A stretch of 64,000 nt of DNA from Candidatus Freyarchaeota archaeon. Its GTDB lineage: Archaea; Asgardarchaeota; Jordiarchaeia; Jordiarchaeales; Jordiarchaeaceae. Position 1 is the stretch's first letter, and every line of letters begins with the position of its first letter. Of this stretch, positions 43,948 to 52,011 are shown one piece after another. The notes beneath the pieces are model-generated. The model did not search any database. It saw only the letters and a list, made by a program, of their open reading frames with translations, and was not told the origin of the DNA. The translations under genes and the position numbers were made by a program. The stretch is from NCBI GenBank assembly GCA_030587365.1, contig JAUQZE010000027.1:62001-126000 (forward strand), read 5' to 3'.

Positions 43948-44781
43948 TTAAGCAGGCTTTTCAGCTAGAGCGGTCTTCTTTACGATTTCGCCTGATTTTT
44001 TGTGAGGTTGTCTCAGCACCGTATCTCCGGTTTTCTCTAGTTCTCGCGCCTCATCCGCTAATTTTGCGGCCACTCTCATCATTTCATGTGCACCGGCAAT
44101 GATTGGGATGTACTTTTCCGCTTCCTGTATTTTGAAGCAGCCTTCAACATTCAGGTCGGCAACTTTACAAGCAATCTCATAAGCGGCCAAAGCTTTTGCC
44201 TGAGCGTAGGGATTCCTAAAGTTCATTGCGTCTACTGCTGTCTCTTTATTAATCACCACTCTGGGGAGTTCTGGTTTCTCTCCCTTCTTTATCTGTTCAA
44301 TAACCGAGTCTATCTCCTGATATATTACAGAGAACGCACCAGTAGCGGCTAGAACTCGGATAACGTCTGCATTAAAGAGAGCCATCTCAGTTGGGTCTAA
44401 GAATTCTCTTCGGGCGCCTATCATTGAATCAGCGTTCACAATTATGTAACCTTGGTTTTTTGCTTCAACATCTTCCTTACTCTTTTTTCCCGGGGCATCC
44501 GAAACCACTATCAAAGGAATTCCCGCATCAGCCATTATTTCTCGAACCTTTCCAGGACCGGGTAAAGCCGCATTTGGACTCACTGTGATAACCAGGTTCG
44601 GCTCAAAATCAAGAATCTTCTTAGCAGCCTCCTCAGCCTGTTCCGGGTTGAGTTTTGCTCCAGAACTCACCACCCGGACATCGATATCATTTCTATCAGC
44701 TCTCTCGTCTAAAAGAAGCTCCAGCAGTGGAGCAGAACCGATGTTTCCTAGCTTCACAAAACCTATTTTGACAACATCCAT
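43948..44781 (-). CDS. mtd: F420-dependent methylene-H4MPT dehydrogenase
   Basis: 277 residues of the archaeal Mtd family, which reversibly reduces methenyl-H4MPT with coenzyme F420H2. Landmarks: VKIGFVKLGNIGSAPLLELL at the N-terminus, VVTS-type LVITVSPNAALPGPGKVREI, IPLIVVSDAPGKKSKEDVE, IIVNADSMIGARREFLDPTE and NFRNPYAQAKALAAYEIA. Length is typical. GGTGATGTT precedes the ATG. It is divergent from ftr, with 269 bp between them, so the two pathway genes may share a control region. Confidence 0.96.
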   Translation of the reverse strand: MDVVKIGFVKLGNIGSAPLLELLLDERADRNDIDVRVVSSGAKLNPEQAEEAAKKILDFEPNLVITVSPNAALPGPGKVREIMADAGIPLIVVSDAPGKKSKEDVEAKNQGYIIVNADSMIGARREFLDPTEMALFNADVIRVLAATGAFSVIYQEIDSVIEQIKKGEKPELPRVVINKETAVDAMNFRNPYAQAKALAAYEIACKVADLNVEGCFKIQEAEKYIPIIAGAHEMMRVAAKLADEARELEKTGDTVLRQPHKKSGEIVKKTALAEKPA

Positions 44782-45050
44782 AACATCACCATCTTTTCAA
44801 ATTACAATCATATACAGCCTTTCGGATGAACACCTATAAAAATATTATACACCCTCAAACTCTTTGAATTCTCATTTTTTGAAGTGTACTATTTTTAATG
44901 AATTTAGTTCAACTTCCTCCAAAGAACTTAAAAACTATAATGATTCAATAATATTAAAATTGAATGTAATATTAATTTCGGAAAAAGACATAAATGTCTA
45001 ATAACTAACTTGAGAAGTTAAGATAGATAGACACGTGGAGGTTATGAGTT
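44782..45050. promoter_or_regulatory. Shared mtd/ftr intergenic control region
   Basis: 269 bp between two divergent genes of one pathway. AT-rich stretches, such as AATATTAAAATTGAATGTAAT (44948-44968) and GACATAAATGTC (44987-44998, a palindrome), are candidates for promoter or operator sites. No direct evidence of binding. Confidence 0.35.
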
Positions 45051-45932
45051 TTGGCGGAAGTTGTTGACACCTTTGCGGAAGGTTTCAATCTCTGGATGAG
45101 TAGAATCCTAATAACCGCAAAAAATGAGAAATGGGCGAGAATAGCTGCTAATGTTGTCACCGGATTTGCAACCTCAGCGATAGGCTGCCCCTGTGAGGCT
45201 GGTATCGACAAAGAGGTACCCGCAAGCGAAACACCAGATAAGCGTCCTGGAATAATTGTAATGTTCGCCGCTTCAAAAAATAATCTTGAGAAAGTGCTTA
45301 TAGATCGAATAGGACAGTGCATACTCACCTGCCCCACAACCGCGGTTTTTGACGCCCTAGGCGAGGAGCCTGAGTTGACTTTTGACACCGGGAACAAAAT
45401 GAAATACTTTGGCGACGGATTCCAGAAAAAGGGTGAAGTTGCAGGTAAAGAGGTCTACAAGATACCAGTAATGGAAGGAGAATTTATTATAGATAACAAC
45501 TTCGGCGCTAAAAAAGGAGTAGCCGGAGGAAACTTCTTCATACTAGCAGAAACCGAAGAAAAGGGACTGGCTGCCGCAGAAGCCGCAGTTGAAGCAATAC
45601 AAAAAATAGACAAAGTGATCCTACCCTTTCCAGGGGGCATATGTAGAAGCGGAAGCAAAGTCGGATCGCTCAAATACAAGTTTATGCACGCTACAACAAA
45701 CCAAAAATACTGCCCGACACTAAAAGGTCAGATAGAAGACTCAGAATTACCAGACAATGTAAACGCTGTTTACGAACTGGTAATCAACGGATTGACACTA
45801 GACCTTGTAAAACAAGCGATGTCCGCTGGAATAAAAACAGTCAAAAAAATGCCTGGCGTGAAAAAGATCACCGCTGGAAACTATGGCGGAGAACTCGGAA
45901 AACATTTCATCTACCTGAAGGAAATCGTCTAG
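45051..45932 (+). CDS. ftr: Formylmethanofuran:H4MPT formyltransferase
   Basis: 293 residues; TTG start behind GGAGGTTATGAG. Ftr moves the formyl group from formylmethanofuran to H4MPT. Marks: DTFAEGFNLWMSRILITA, the Cys-rich SAIGCPCEAGID, RIGQCILTCPTTAVFDAL, FPGGICRSGSKVGSLKYKF and ATTNQKYCPTLKGQ. The acid-rich surface known from thermophilic Ftr is not extreme here. Complete, standing alone between mtd and the cdh operon. Confidence 0.97.
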   Translation: MAEVVDTFAEGFNLWMSRILITAKNEKWARIAANVVTGFATSAIGCPCEAGIDKEVPASETPDKRPGIIVMFAASKNNLEKVLIDRIGQCILTCPTTAVFDALGEEPELTFDTGNKMKYFGDGFQKKGEVAGKEVYKIPVMEGEFIIDNNFGAKKGVAGGNFFILAETEEKGLAAAEAAVEAIQKIDKVILPFPGGICRSGSKVGSLKYKFMHATTNQKYCPTLKGQIEDSELPDNVNAVYELVINGLTLDLVKQAMSAGIKTVKKMPGVKKITAGNYGGELGKHFIYLKEIV

Positions 45933-45939
45933 AAAACCG

Positions 45940-45963
45940 ACCCCCTTTCTTACTTTTTTTAAT
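45940..45963 (+). terminator. T-rich terminator after ftr
   Basis: CCCCCTTTCTTACTTTTTTT follows the ftr stop by about 10 nt. Confidence 0.45.
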
Positions 45964-46388
45964 TCTCCTTACCAGTTACTGGTAATTCATGCCTCTTTCT
46001 AAAAAACTTAATAATTAACTTTTTAAAAATGGAACTATTTTTTTAAAATATGTTTGTACAGTAACCCCCACAACAATCCCTCTACACTTTTCTAATTATG
46101 CAGACCGCTTGCATTTTCCTACCCTTTAAGGGTTTGAGATTATTAAGCTACGGAGATTAACAAAGAGTGTCAGCATTCCCTTAAGTTCATGAAGCTGCTG
46201 AAGCTGTTTCCCATATTTAAATAGCCAAGTTTGAGCCTTTTTCTTCTAGCTAATAACTGCTATCTTTATCAGAATTAACAAGTATCTTTTCAGTCTCTGA
46301 ATTCTTCCATAAAGTTTAAAACCCAAAAAATCAGTCGTTAGTCGGATTCAACATGATTATACTGCGCAAGTTTATGGAGGAAATAATA
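45964..46388. other. Intergenic leader region of the cdh operon
   Basis: 425 bp without a gene. A TATA-like AAAGTTTAAAACC at 46311-46323 lies about 66 nt before the cdhA start and could drive the five-gene operon. Confidence 0.45.
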
Positions 46389-48758
46389 ATGGCTAAACCC
46401 TCTGGATATTTGAAAGCAGACGAGCTTAAGACACCTCTAGCATCATTCAAAAAACTAGAGGTGCAGATAGGAAAAGTCATAGTTGAAGAAGAACCGTGGG
46501 AACCTATGGGACCCACACCCAAACCCACTCTGACTCAGCTTAGATCCTGGTCGGTAGATAGGCTTCTTAAGAGGTATCGCCCCTTTTACTCTCCATTCTG
46601 TGACCGCTGCTGCCTCTGCACATATGGTCACTGTGACCTAACAGCGGGTAAGCGTGGCGCATGCGGAATCGACATCGAAGACACCCAAGGCAGAATAATT
46701 CTCTTGGCATGCACCATAGGTGCATCGGCGCACGCTGGACACGCAAGGCACATGCTACACGACCTAATAAAAAGAGTCGGCCCAGACCACCCCCTCGACC
46801 TTGGTAACGATATCGCCGTTGAGGCTCCTATAATCCGGAACATACTCGGCATAAGGCCCCAGAAATTGGGCGACTTGGAAGAGGTTATGGATTACGTTGA
46901 AAACCAGATAGTACAGGGAGTTGCCGCTTGCCACACCGGACAGGAGGGGAGTTACATTGACTTTGAGGCTAAGGCTATGCACATTGGTCTGATGGACTTC
47001 GTGGGAATGGAAGCAGCCGACATACTCCAGATAACAGCGCTGAACTTCCCGAAGGGTGAAGGCGACGTGCCTCTGGTGGATATCGGCCTGGGTTGCATGA
47101 GTACCGAAAAGCCAATGATCCTAGTAATAGGTCACAACGTCATCCCCAGCGTTGGTGTCATGGACTACATGCATGAACACAACCTAGAAGAAAACTTGGA
47201 GCTGGCTGGAATATGCTGCACCGCCCTAGATATAACCCGATATAATGCTAGGTATAAGGTTGTTGGCTCAATGGCACGCCAGTTAACTTTCGTCAGGTCC
47301 GGCATCCCAGATGTCGTGATGGTAGACGAACAGTGCGTCCGAACGGATATCCTCGAAGAGGCGGCTAAGGTCAAGTCGGCGTTCATAGCTACAAACGAGA
47401 AGAACTGCCTAGGATTAAAAGACAGAACCTTCGATCTAGTTCAGGCCATTGTTGACGACTTGGTCAAGTACGCCACAGCTGGTGAGGCGAACGGGGCGCT
47501 CATACTTGACGGTAATAAGGCTGGCGAAGTCGCTGTGAGAACCGCCATGAAATTATTCCCCATGAGAAAGAAGTTTAAGAATGTTCCCAGCGAGGACCAA
47601 GTTGTAGAATACGCCAAATTATGTACCGAGTGTTACGATTGTGAGAGAGCCTGCCCGAATGACTCGCCCACCACAGAGGCGGTGAGGGCTGCTGCTGAGG
47701 GAGACCTGACCCAGCTTGAGACCCTGTACGAGGACTGTGTGGGGTGCGGCAGATGCAATGTCGTTTGTAAGAAAGGTGTACCTGTCAAAGAAATGATTGA
47801 TTCGGCGGCTCAGAAAGCGATCAAGGGGGACGTTTATAAGGTAAGGGTTGGACGCGGTCCGATTAAGGACACTGAGATCCGAAATGTGGGAGCTCCCATA
47901 GTGTTGGGCGAAATCCCCGGCGTTATAGCTTACGTGGGCTGTGCGAACTACCCCAATGGGCCTAAAGAGGTAGCTTTGATGGCTGAGGAGTTTCTCAAGA
48001 GAAGGTACATAGTAGTGGTCAGCGGCTGCTCAGCCATGGACATAGCCCGGTACAAGGACGAAGAAGGGCTCACACTTTACGAGAAATATCCAGGTGAATT
48101 TGACGCCGGATGTCTTGTGAACGTTGGTTCCTGTGTAGCTAACAGTCACATAGTAGGGGCTGCAATAAAGATTGCAAACATATTTGCTAGGAGACCTCTC
48201 AGGGCGAATTTTGAGGAGATTGCAGACTACGTTCTTAACCGGGTGGGTGCCTGTGGTGTGGCTTGGGGTGCCTACAGTCAGAAGGCAGCTTCCATAGCAA
48301 CTGGAGTCAATATGTACGGCATACCGGTAATTGTGGGACCACACGGATCCAAGTACCGAAGAATGTATCTTGGCCGGAGCGACAAAGATGAGGATTGGTA
48401 CGTGTACAATGCAAGGACCGGTGATAAGGTATATGGTGGACCTTGTCCAGAGCACCTGATAGTAACTGCTGAGAACATGGACGAATGTATTGTGGAGACC
48501 GCAAAGCTGTGCTTGAGGCCCAGCGACAACTTTAAGGGTAGGGCGATTAAGCTCAGCCACTGGATCGACCTGTACCGCAGGAAGTACGGTAAGGACTTCC
48601 CTGACGACATTCACAAGTACATTAGGGTTGAAGGCGACATACCGGTAACATTCAAGGAGGACCTCGTAAGAGTGCTCAAGGACAGGAACTGGAAGCCCAG
48701 CGAGATACCAGACCCTACACTGTACGAAAGATTCGTAAAAGTCAAAAAAGTAAAGTAA
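46389..48758 (+). CDS. cdhA: CO dehydrogenase/acetyl-CoA synthase alpha subunit (CODH)
   Basis: 789 residues from the ATG at 46389 (GGAGGAAATAATA upstream; the frame opens 12 codons earlier). It holds the Ni-Fe C-cluster that interconverts CO and CO2. N-terminal cysteines PFCDRCCLCTYGHC and GKRGACGID form the B/D-cluster region. Two ferredoxin-like clusters, CTECYDCERACPNDS and CVGCGRCNVVCKKGV, are the archaeal alpha-subunit insert. C-cluster ligands lie in GCMS-, CCTALD-, CVNV- and CGVAWGA-type segments. It overlaps the start region of cdhB. Confidence 0.97.
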   Translation: MAKPSGYLKADELKTPLASFKKLEVQIGKVIVEEEPWEPMGPTPKPTLTQLRSWSVDRLLKRYRPFYSPFCDRCCLCTYGHCDLTAGKRGACGIDIEDTQGRIILLACTIGASAHAGHARHMLHDLIKRVGPDHPLDLGNDIAVEAPIIRNILGIRPQKLGDLEEVMDYVENQIVQGVAACHTGQEGSYIDFEAKAMHIGLMDFVGMEAADILQITALNFPKGEGDVPLVDIGLGCMSTEKPMILVIGHNVIPSVGVMDYMHEHNLEENLELAGICCTALDITRYNARYKVVGSMARQLTFVRSGIPDVVMVDEQCVRTDILEEAAKVKSAFIATNEKNCLGLKDRTFDLVQAIVDDLVKYATAGEANGALILDGNKAGEVAVRTAMKLFPMRKKFKNVPSEDQVVEYAKLCTECYDCERACPNDSPTTEAVRAAAEGDLTQLETLYEDCVGCGRCNVVCKKGVPVKEMIDSAAQKAIKGDVYKVRVGRGPIKDTEIRNVGAPIVLGEIPGVIAYVGCANYPNGPKEVALMAEEFLKRRYIVVVSGCSAMDIARYKDEEGLTLYEKYPGEFDAGCLVNVGSCVANSHIVGAAIKIANIFARRPLRANFEEIADYVLNRVGACGVAWGAYSQKAASIATGVNMYGIPVIVGPHGSKYRRMYLGRSDKDEDWYVYNARTGDKVYGGPCPEHLIVTAENMDECIVETAKLCLRPSDNFKGRAIKLSHWIDLYRRKYGKDFPDDIHKYIRVEGDIPVTFKEDLVRVLKDRNWKPSEIPDPTLYERFVKVKKVK

Positions 48759-48772
48759 TGGAGGAGATTGTG

Positions 48773-49309
48773 ATGGCTGCTAAAGCACCGACCCCTTGGC
48801 AGACTGCTAATTATGGTGGATCAAAAAACGCTAGCGTTCTGGTTGGTGGAAAGGCTGCTGCTAAGATGATGAAAAAGAAGAGATGCCTGTTGATAGTTAG
48901 TGCTCATGCAACAAGAGAATTGGACGGTAAAAGGCTAATCGATTACGCAGTTGAAATTGGCAAAGCTGGAATCCCTGTAGTTGCGACAGCAAACATGATT
49001 AAAGATCTTCGAGATGCGGGATTCAAGAAAGCAGTAGATTTGCAATTGGTTGATATAACAAACAGACTAAGAGACCCAGAATGGAAAGGATTGGATGGAA
49101 AAGGACCATACGATTGTGTAGCCTACTTAGGAGGAATATACTACGTTCAGAGCCAATCCCTATCTACCCTAAAACATTTTGCTCCAGACATTTTGACAAT
49201 CAGTCTGGATAGAGAGTACCAACCTAACGCCAGTTTTAGCTTCAGCAACATAAAGAAAGGAGAATGGAAAAAAGAGTTAGATGATTTAGTATCTGAATTA
49301 AAAGCATAA
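48773..49309 (+). CDS. cdhB: CO dehydrogenase/acetyl-CoA synthase epsilon subunit
   Basis: 178 residues; ATG at 48773, just after TGGAGGAGATTGTG that overlaps the cdhA stop. The epsilon subunit is a Rossmann-like protein bound to CdhA: PWQTANYGGSKNASVLVGG, KKKRCLLIVSAHATRELDGK and VAYLGGIYYVQSQSLSTLKHF are family features. Role within the complex is structural or in electron transfer. Codon use is like the rest of the operon. Confidence 0.94.
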   Translation: MAAKAPTPWQTANYGGSKNASVLVGGKAAAKMMKKKRCLLIVSAHATRELDGKRLIDYAVEIGKAGIPVVATANMIKDLRDAGFKKAVDLQLVDITNRLRDPEWKGLDGKGPYDCVAYLGGIYYVQSQSLSTLKHFAPDILTISLDREYQPNASFSFSNIKKGEWKKELDDLVSELKA

Positions 49310-49355
49310 TTTTTTTGCGAAAAATTATGATTAATGAAAAAAGGAGGATATACGA

Positions 49356-50768
49356 ATGAGCATGTTTGAGGACATACCTGTGGACGTAGGAGTAGTATAC
49401 GAAGGCGAGCGAATCCGTGGAAAAGACATGCAATTCGAATTCGGCGGACCGAACATAGAAAAGAAATTCGAACTGGTACAGGCACGAGAAATGAAAGAAA
49501 TTCAAGACGGAAAAGTCATCATACAGGGACCGGACTTAAAGGACTTAGAGGAAGGCAAGTCATACCCCCTTGGCATACTGGTAGAAGCTGCAGGCAAGCA
49601 GATTGAAAAGGACCTTGAGGCAGTACTTGAGAGACGAATACACGAATTCACCAACTATGTTGAAGGATTCATGCACCTAAACCAGCGCTACGACATCTGG
49701 TTAAGACTAAGCAAGAGTTCCTTCAAGAAAGGTTTCAACTCACTTGACTTCTTGGGGAAGGTTCTAGCCAGACTCTTCAAATCCGAGTTCCCAATCATAG
49801 AAAAGATACAAATAACATTCATTACTGACCCAGCAAAGATTGAAAGTTGGCATAAGAAAGCACTACAAATCTACGAGGCAAGAGACGCCAGAGTCAGAGG
49901 AATGAAAGACGAAGACGTTGAAGAATTCTACGGATGCGTTCTATGCCAAAGCTTTGCACCAAGCCACTTATGCATCATATCCCCTAACAGAGTCTCCCTG
50001 TGTGGTGCCATAAACTGGTTCGACGCCCGAGCCGCCGCACGCGTTGACCCGAAGGGACCAAACTTCATGATTCCCAAAGGTGAATTACTCGACGAGATTC
50101 ATGGAGAATATTCGGGTGCAAACGAAGCAGCAAAGCAAAAGTCACTCGGCGAAGTTGAGAGAGTTTGGATGTACAGTATGTTTGGTCATCCGCACACCAG
50201 CTGCGGCTGCTTTGAGGCCATAGCTTTCTACATACCTGAGGTGGACGGAGTGGGAGTTGTGGACAGAGGTTTCGAAGGCACCGCGGTTAACGGCTTAGCG
50301 TTTTCAACCATGGCTAACCAGACCGGAGGAGGCAAACAGGTCGAAGGATTCAACGGCATCGCAATAGAATACATGCGAAGCCCGAAATTTTTGCAGGCTG
50401 ACGAAGGATTGAACAGAGTAGTATGGTTACCCTCTAACGTAAAAGAAAAAATCCTAGACTCTATCCCCGAAGAACTAAGAGACAAAATCGCCACCGAAAA
50501 AGACGCAACCAACACAACGGAACTAAAAGCATTCCTAAAAGAGAAGGGACACCCCGTAGTTCAACGATGGCCAGCAGAGGTTGCAGTTGCTGAAAAAACA
50601 CCCGCAGAGGAAGGCGTTCCCACCGAGTACGCCCTACCCCAGGTAACAATGGCAGCAGCGCCCGGATTAATTCCAGGCGTCGGTGAAGGCTTCCAATTAA
50701 TCTTCAAAAACGTGAAAATTAAAGCTGAAAAACTAATAATCAGAAGAGAAGAAAAAAAGAGTAAATAA
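49356..50768 (+). CDS. cdhC: Acetyl-CoA synthase beta subunit
   Basis: 470 residues; AAAGGAGGATATACG precedes the ATG. It carries the A-cluster where methyl, CO and CoA are joined. The Cys ligands are in YGCVLCQSFAPSHLCIIS, NRVSLCGAINWFDARAA and HTSCGCFEAIAFYIPEVDG. As in archaea generally, the N-terminal CODH-interaction domain of bacterial AcsB is absent. A C-terminal low-complexity linker (about residues 385-450, rich in A, P, E) precedes a basic amphipathic end (FKNVKIKAEKLIIRREEKK). Confidence 0.97.
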   Translation: MSMFEDIPVDVGVVYEGERIRGKDMQFEFGGPNIEKKFELVQAREMKEIQDGKVIIQGPDLKDLEEGKSYPLGILVEAAGKQIEKDLEAVLERRIHEFTNYVEGFMHLNQRYDIWLRLSKSSFKKGFNSLDFLGKVLARLFKSEFPIIEKIQITFITDPAKIESWHKKALQIYEARDARVRGMKDEDVEEFYGCVLCQSFAPSHLCIISPNRVSLCGAINWFDARAAARVDPKGPNFMIPKGELLDEIHGEYSGANEAAKQKSLGEVERVWMYSMFGHPHTSCGCFEAIAFYIPEVDGVGVVDRGFEGTAVNGLAFSTMANQTGGGKQVEGFNGIAIEYMRSPKFLQADEGLNRVVWLPSNVKEKILDSIPEELRDKIATEKDATNTTELKAFLKEKGHPVVQRWPAEVAVAEKTPAEEGVPTEYALPQVTMAAAPGLIPGVGEGFQLIFKNVKIKAEKLIIRREEKKSK

Positions 50769-50783
50769 ATGAAGGGAATATAA

Positions 50784-51998
50784 ATGCCCAGCAACGATGT
50801 AACAAAACTCGGCAAAGATATACTATCAATACTGGAAAAATTCGGCGAGTTAGAACTGCAAGATGTCAGCCTAGAGGCGGATGAACTGGTACTAAAAATG
50901 GCCGCAGGATTAGCTGCTATGGCTCCAAGAGCCTTAGCCCCTGGGGTCATACCCACAGCAGTAAAACCCTTCCAGCTCCTAGAAGAAAAATTCAAGCCCC
51001 CTATACAAGAATATCCCGGTCAAATAGTAGAAGTGCAATTCGGTCAAACCCGAGCCGAAGGAGGCACCCGAAAACAGATCCGTAAAATTGGTGGAGAAAA
51101 GGTTCCACCATTCTACCGTTTTGAATACGATAACCCCAACAGACCCCTAGTCACTTTCGACGTTTTCGATACGAGAATGCCCCTACCCAAACCAATCAAA
51201 GACCACTTCGACGAAGTAATGGACGACCCGGCGGAGTGGGCTAAAAAATCCCTCAAAGAATACGGCGCAGACCTAGTAACCGTGCACCTAGTCAGCACAG
51301 ACCCCTACATCAAAAACACCCCCGCAAAACAAGCCGCAAAAACCATAGAAGACGTACTACAAGCAATAGACACACCACTCCTCATAGGAGGATCCGGAAA
51401 CCCAGAAAAGGACCCCGAAGTCCTCGAAGCAGCCGCAGCAGCAGCGCAGAACGAAAGACTCATGCTAAACTCCGCCTCCGACAACCTCGACTGGAAAAGA
51501 ATAGTCGAAGCCGCCAAAAAATACAACCACAACGTACTCTCCTGGACACAGCTAGACGTAAACAACCAAAAGAAAATGAACCAACTACTCCTCGACGCAG
51601 GCCTACCCAAAGACCACATAGTACAGGACGCAACCACAGCCGCACTAGGCTACGGTCTCCAATACTCCTTCAGCATCTTCGAAAGAATCAGAATGTCCGC
51701 ACTAAAAGGCGAAAAAGACCTACAAATGCCACTATCCTCAGGAACCACCAACGCCTGGGGTGCAAGAGAAGCCTACATGAGCGACAAAAAGAAAGGATCC
51801 GAATGGGGAACAATCAACTTCCGAGGACCACTATGGGAAGCAACCACCGGACTATCACTAGCACTAAACGGCTGCGACATCTTCATGATGCTACACCCCG
51901 CCAGCGTAAAAATATTCAAAACAGTCGTCGAATACCTAACCTCCAAAAAGAAAGACAAACCCAGTCCACTCCTAAACTGGGTAACCACCAAAGTATAA
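50784..51998 (+). CDS. cdhD: Corrinoid Fe-S protein small subunit (delta)
   Basis: 404 residues. CdhD pairs with CdhE to carry the methylcob(III)amide corrinoid; it is a TIM-barrel-like subunit. Marks: FEYDNPNRPLVTFDVFDTRM, LIGGSGNPEKDPEVLEAAAA, NHNVLSWTQLDVNNQKKMN, and FSIFERIRMSALKGEKDLQM. The coding strand here is extremely rich in A- and C-ending codons. GAAGGGA precedes the ATG; cdhE begins 13 bp after the stop. Confidence 0.95.
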   Translation: MPSNDVTKLGKDILSILEKFGELELQDVSLEADELVLKMAAGLAAMAPRALAPGVIPTAVKPFQLLEEKFKPPIQEYPGQIVEVQFGQTRAEGGTRKQIRKIGGEKVPPFYRFEYDNPNRPLVTFDVFDTRMPLPKPIKDHFDEVMDDPAEWAKKSLKEYGADLVTVHLVSTDPYIKNTPAKQAAKTIEDVLQAIDTPLLIGGSGNPEKDPEVLEAAAAAAQNERLMLNSASDNLDWKRIVEAAKKYNHNVLSWTQLDVNNQKKMNQLLLDAGLPKDHIVQDATTAALGYGLQYSFSIFERIRMSALKGEKDLQMPLSSGTTNAWGAREAYMSDKKKGSEWGTINFRGPLWEATTGLSLALNGCDIFMMLHPASVKIFKTVVEYLTSKKKDKPSPLLNWVTTKV

Positions 51999-52011
51999 GA
52001 GGCGAAAAAAC

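Noticed and set aside
48030..48614. A 194-codon minus-strand frame and companions opposite cdhA
   Set aside because: Shadows of a conserved gene on the plus strand.
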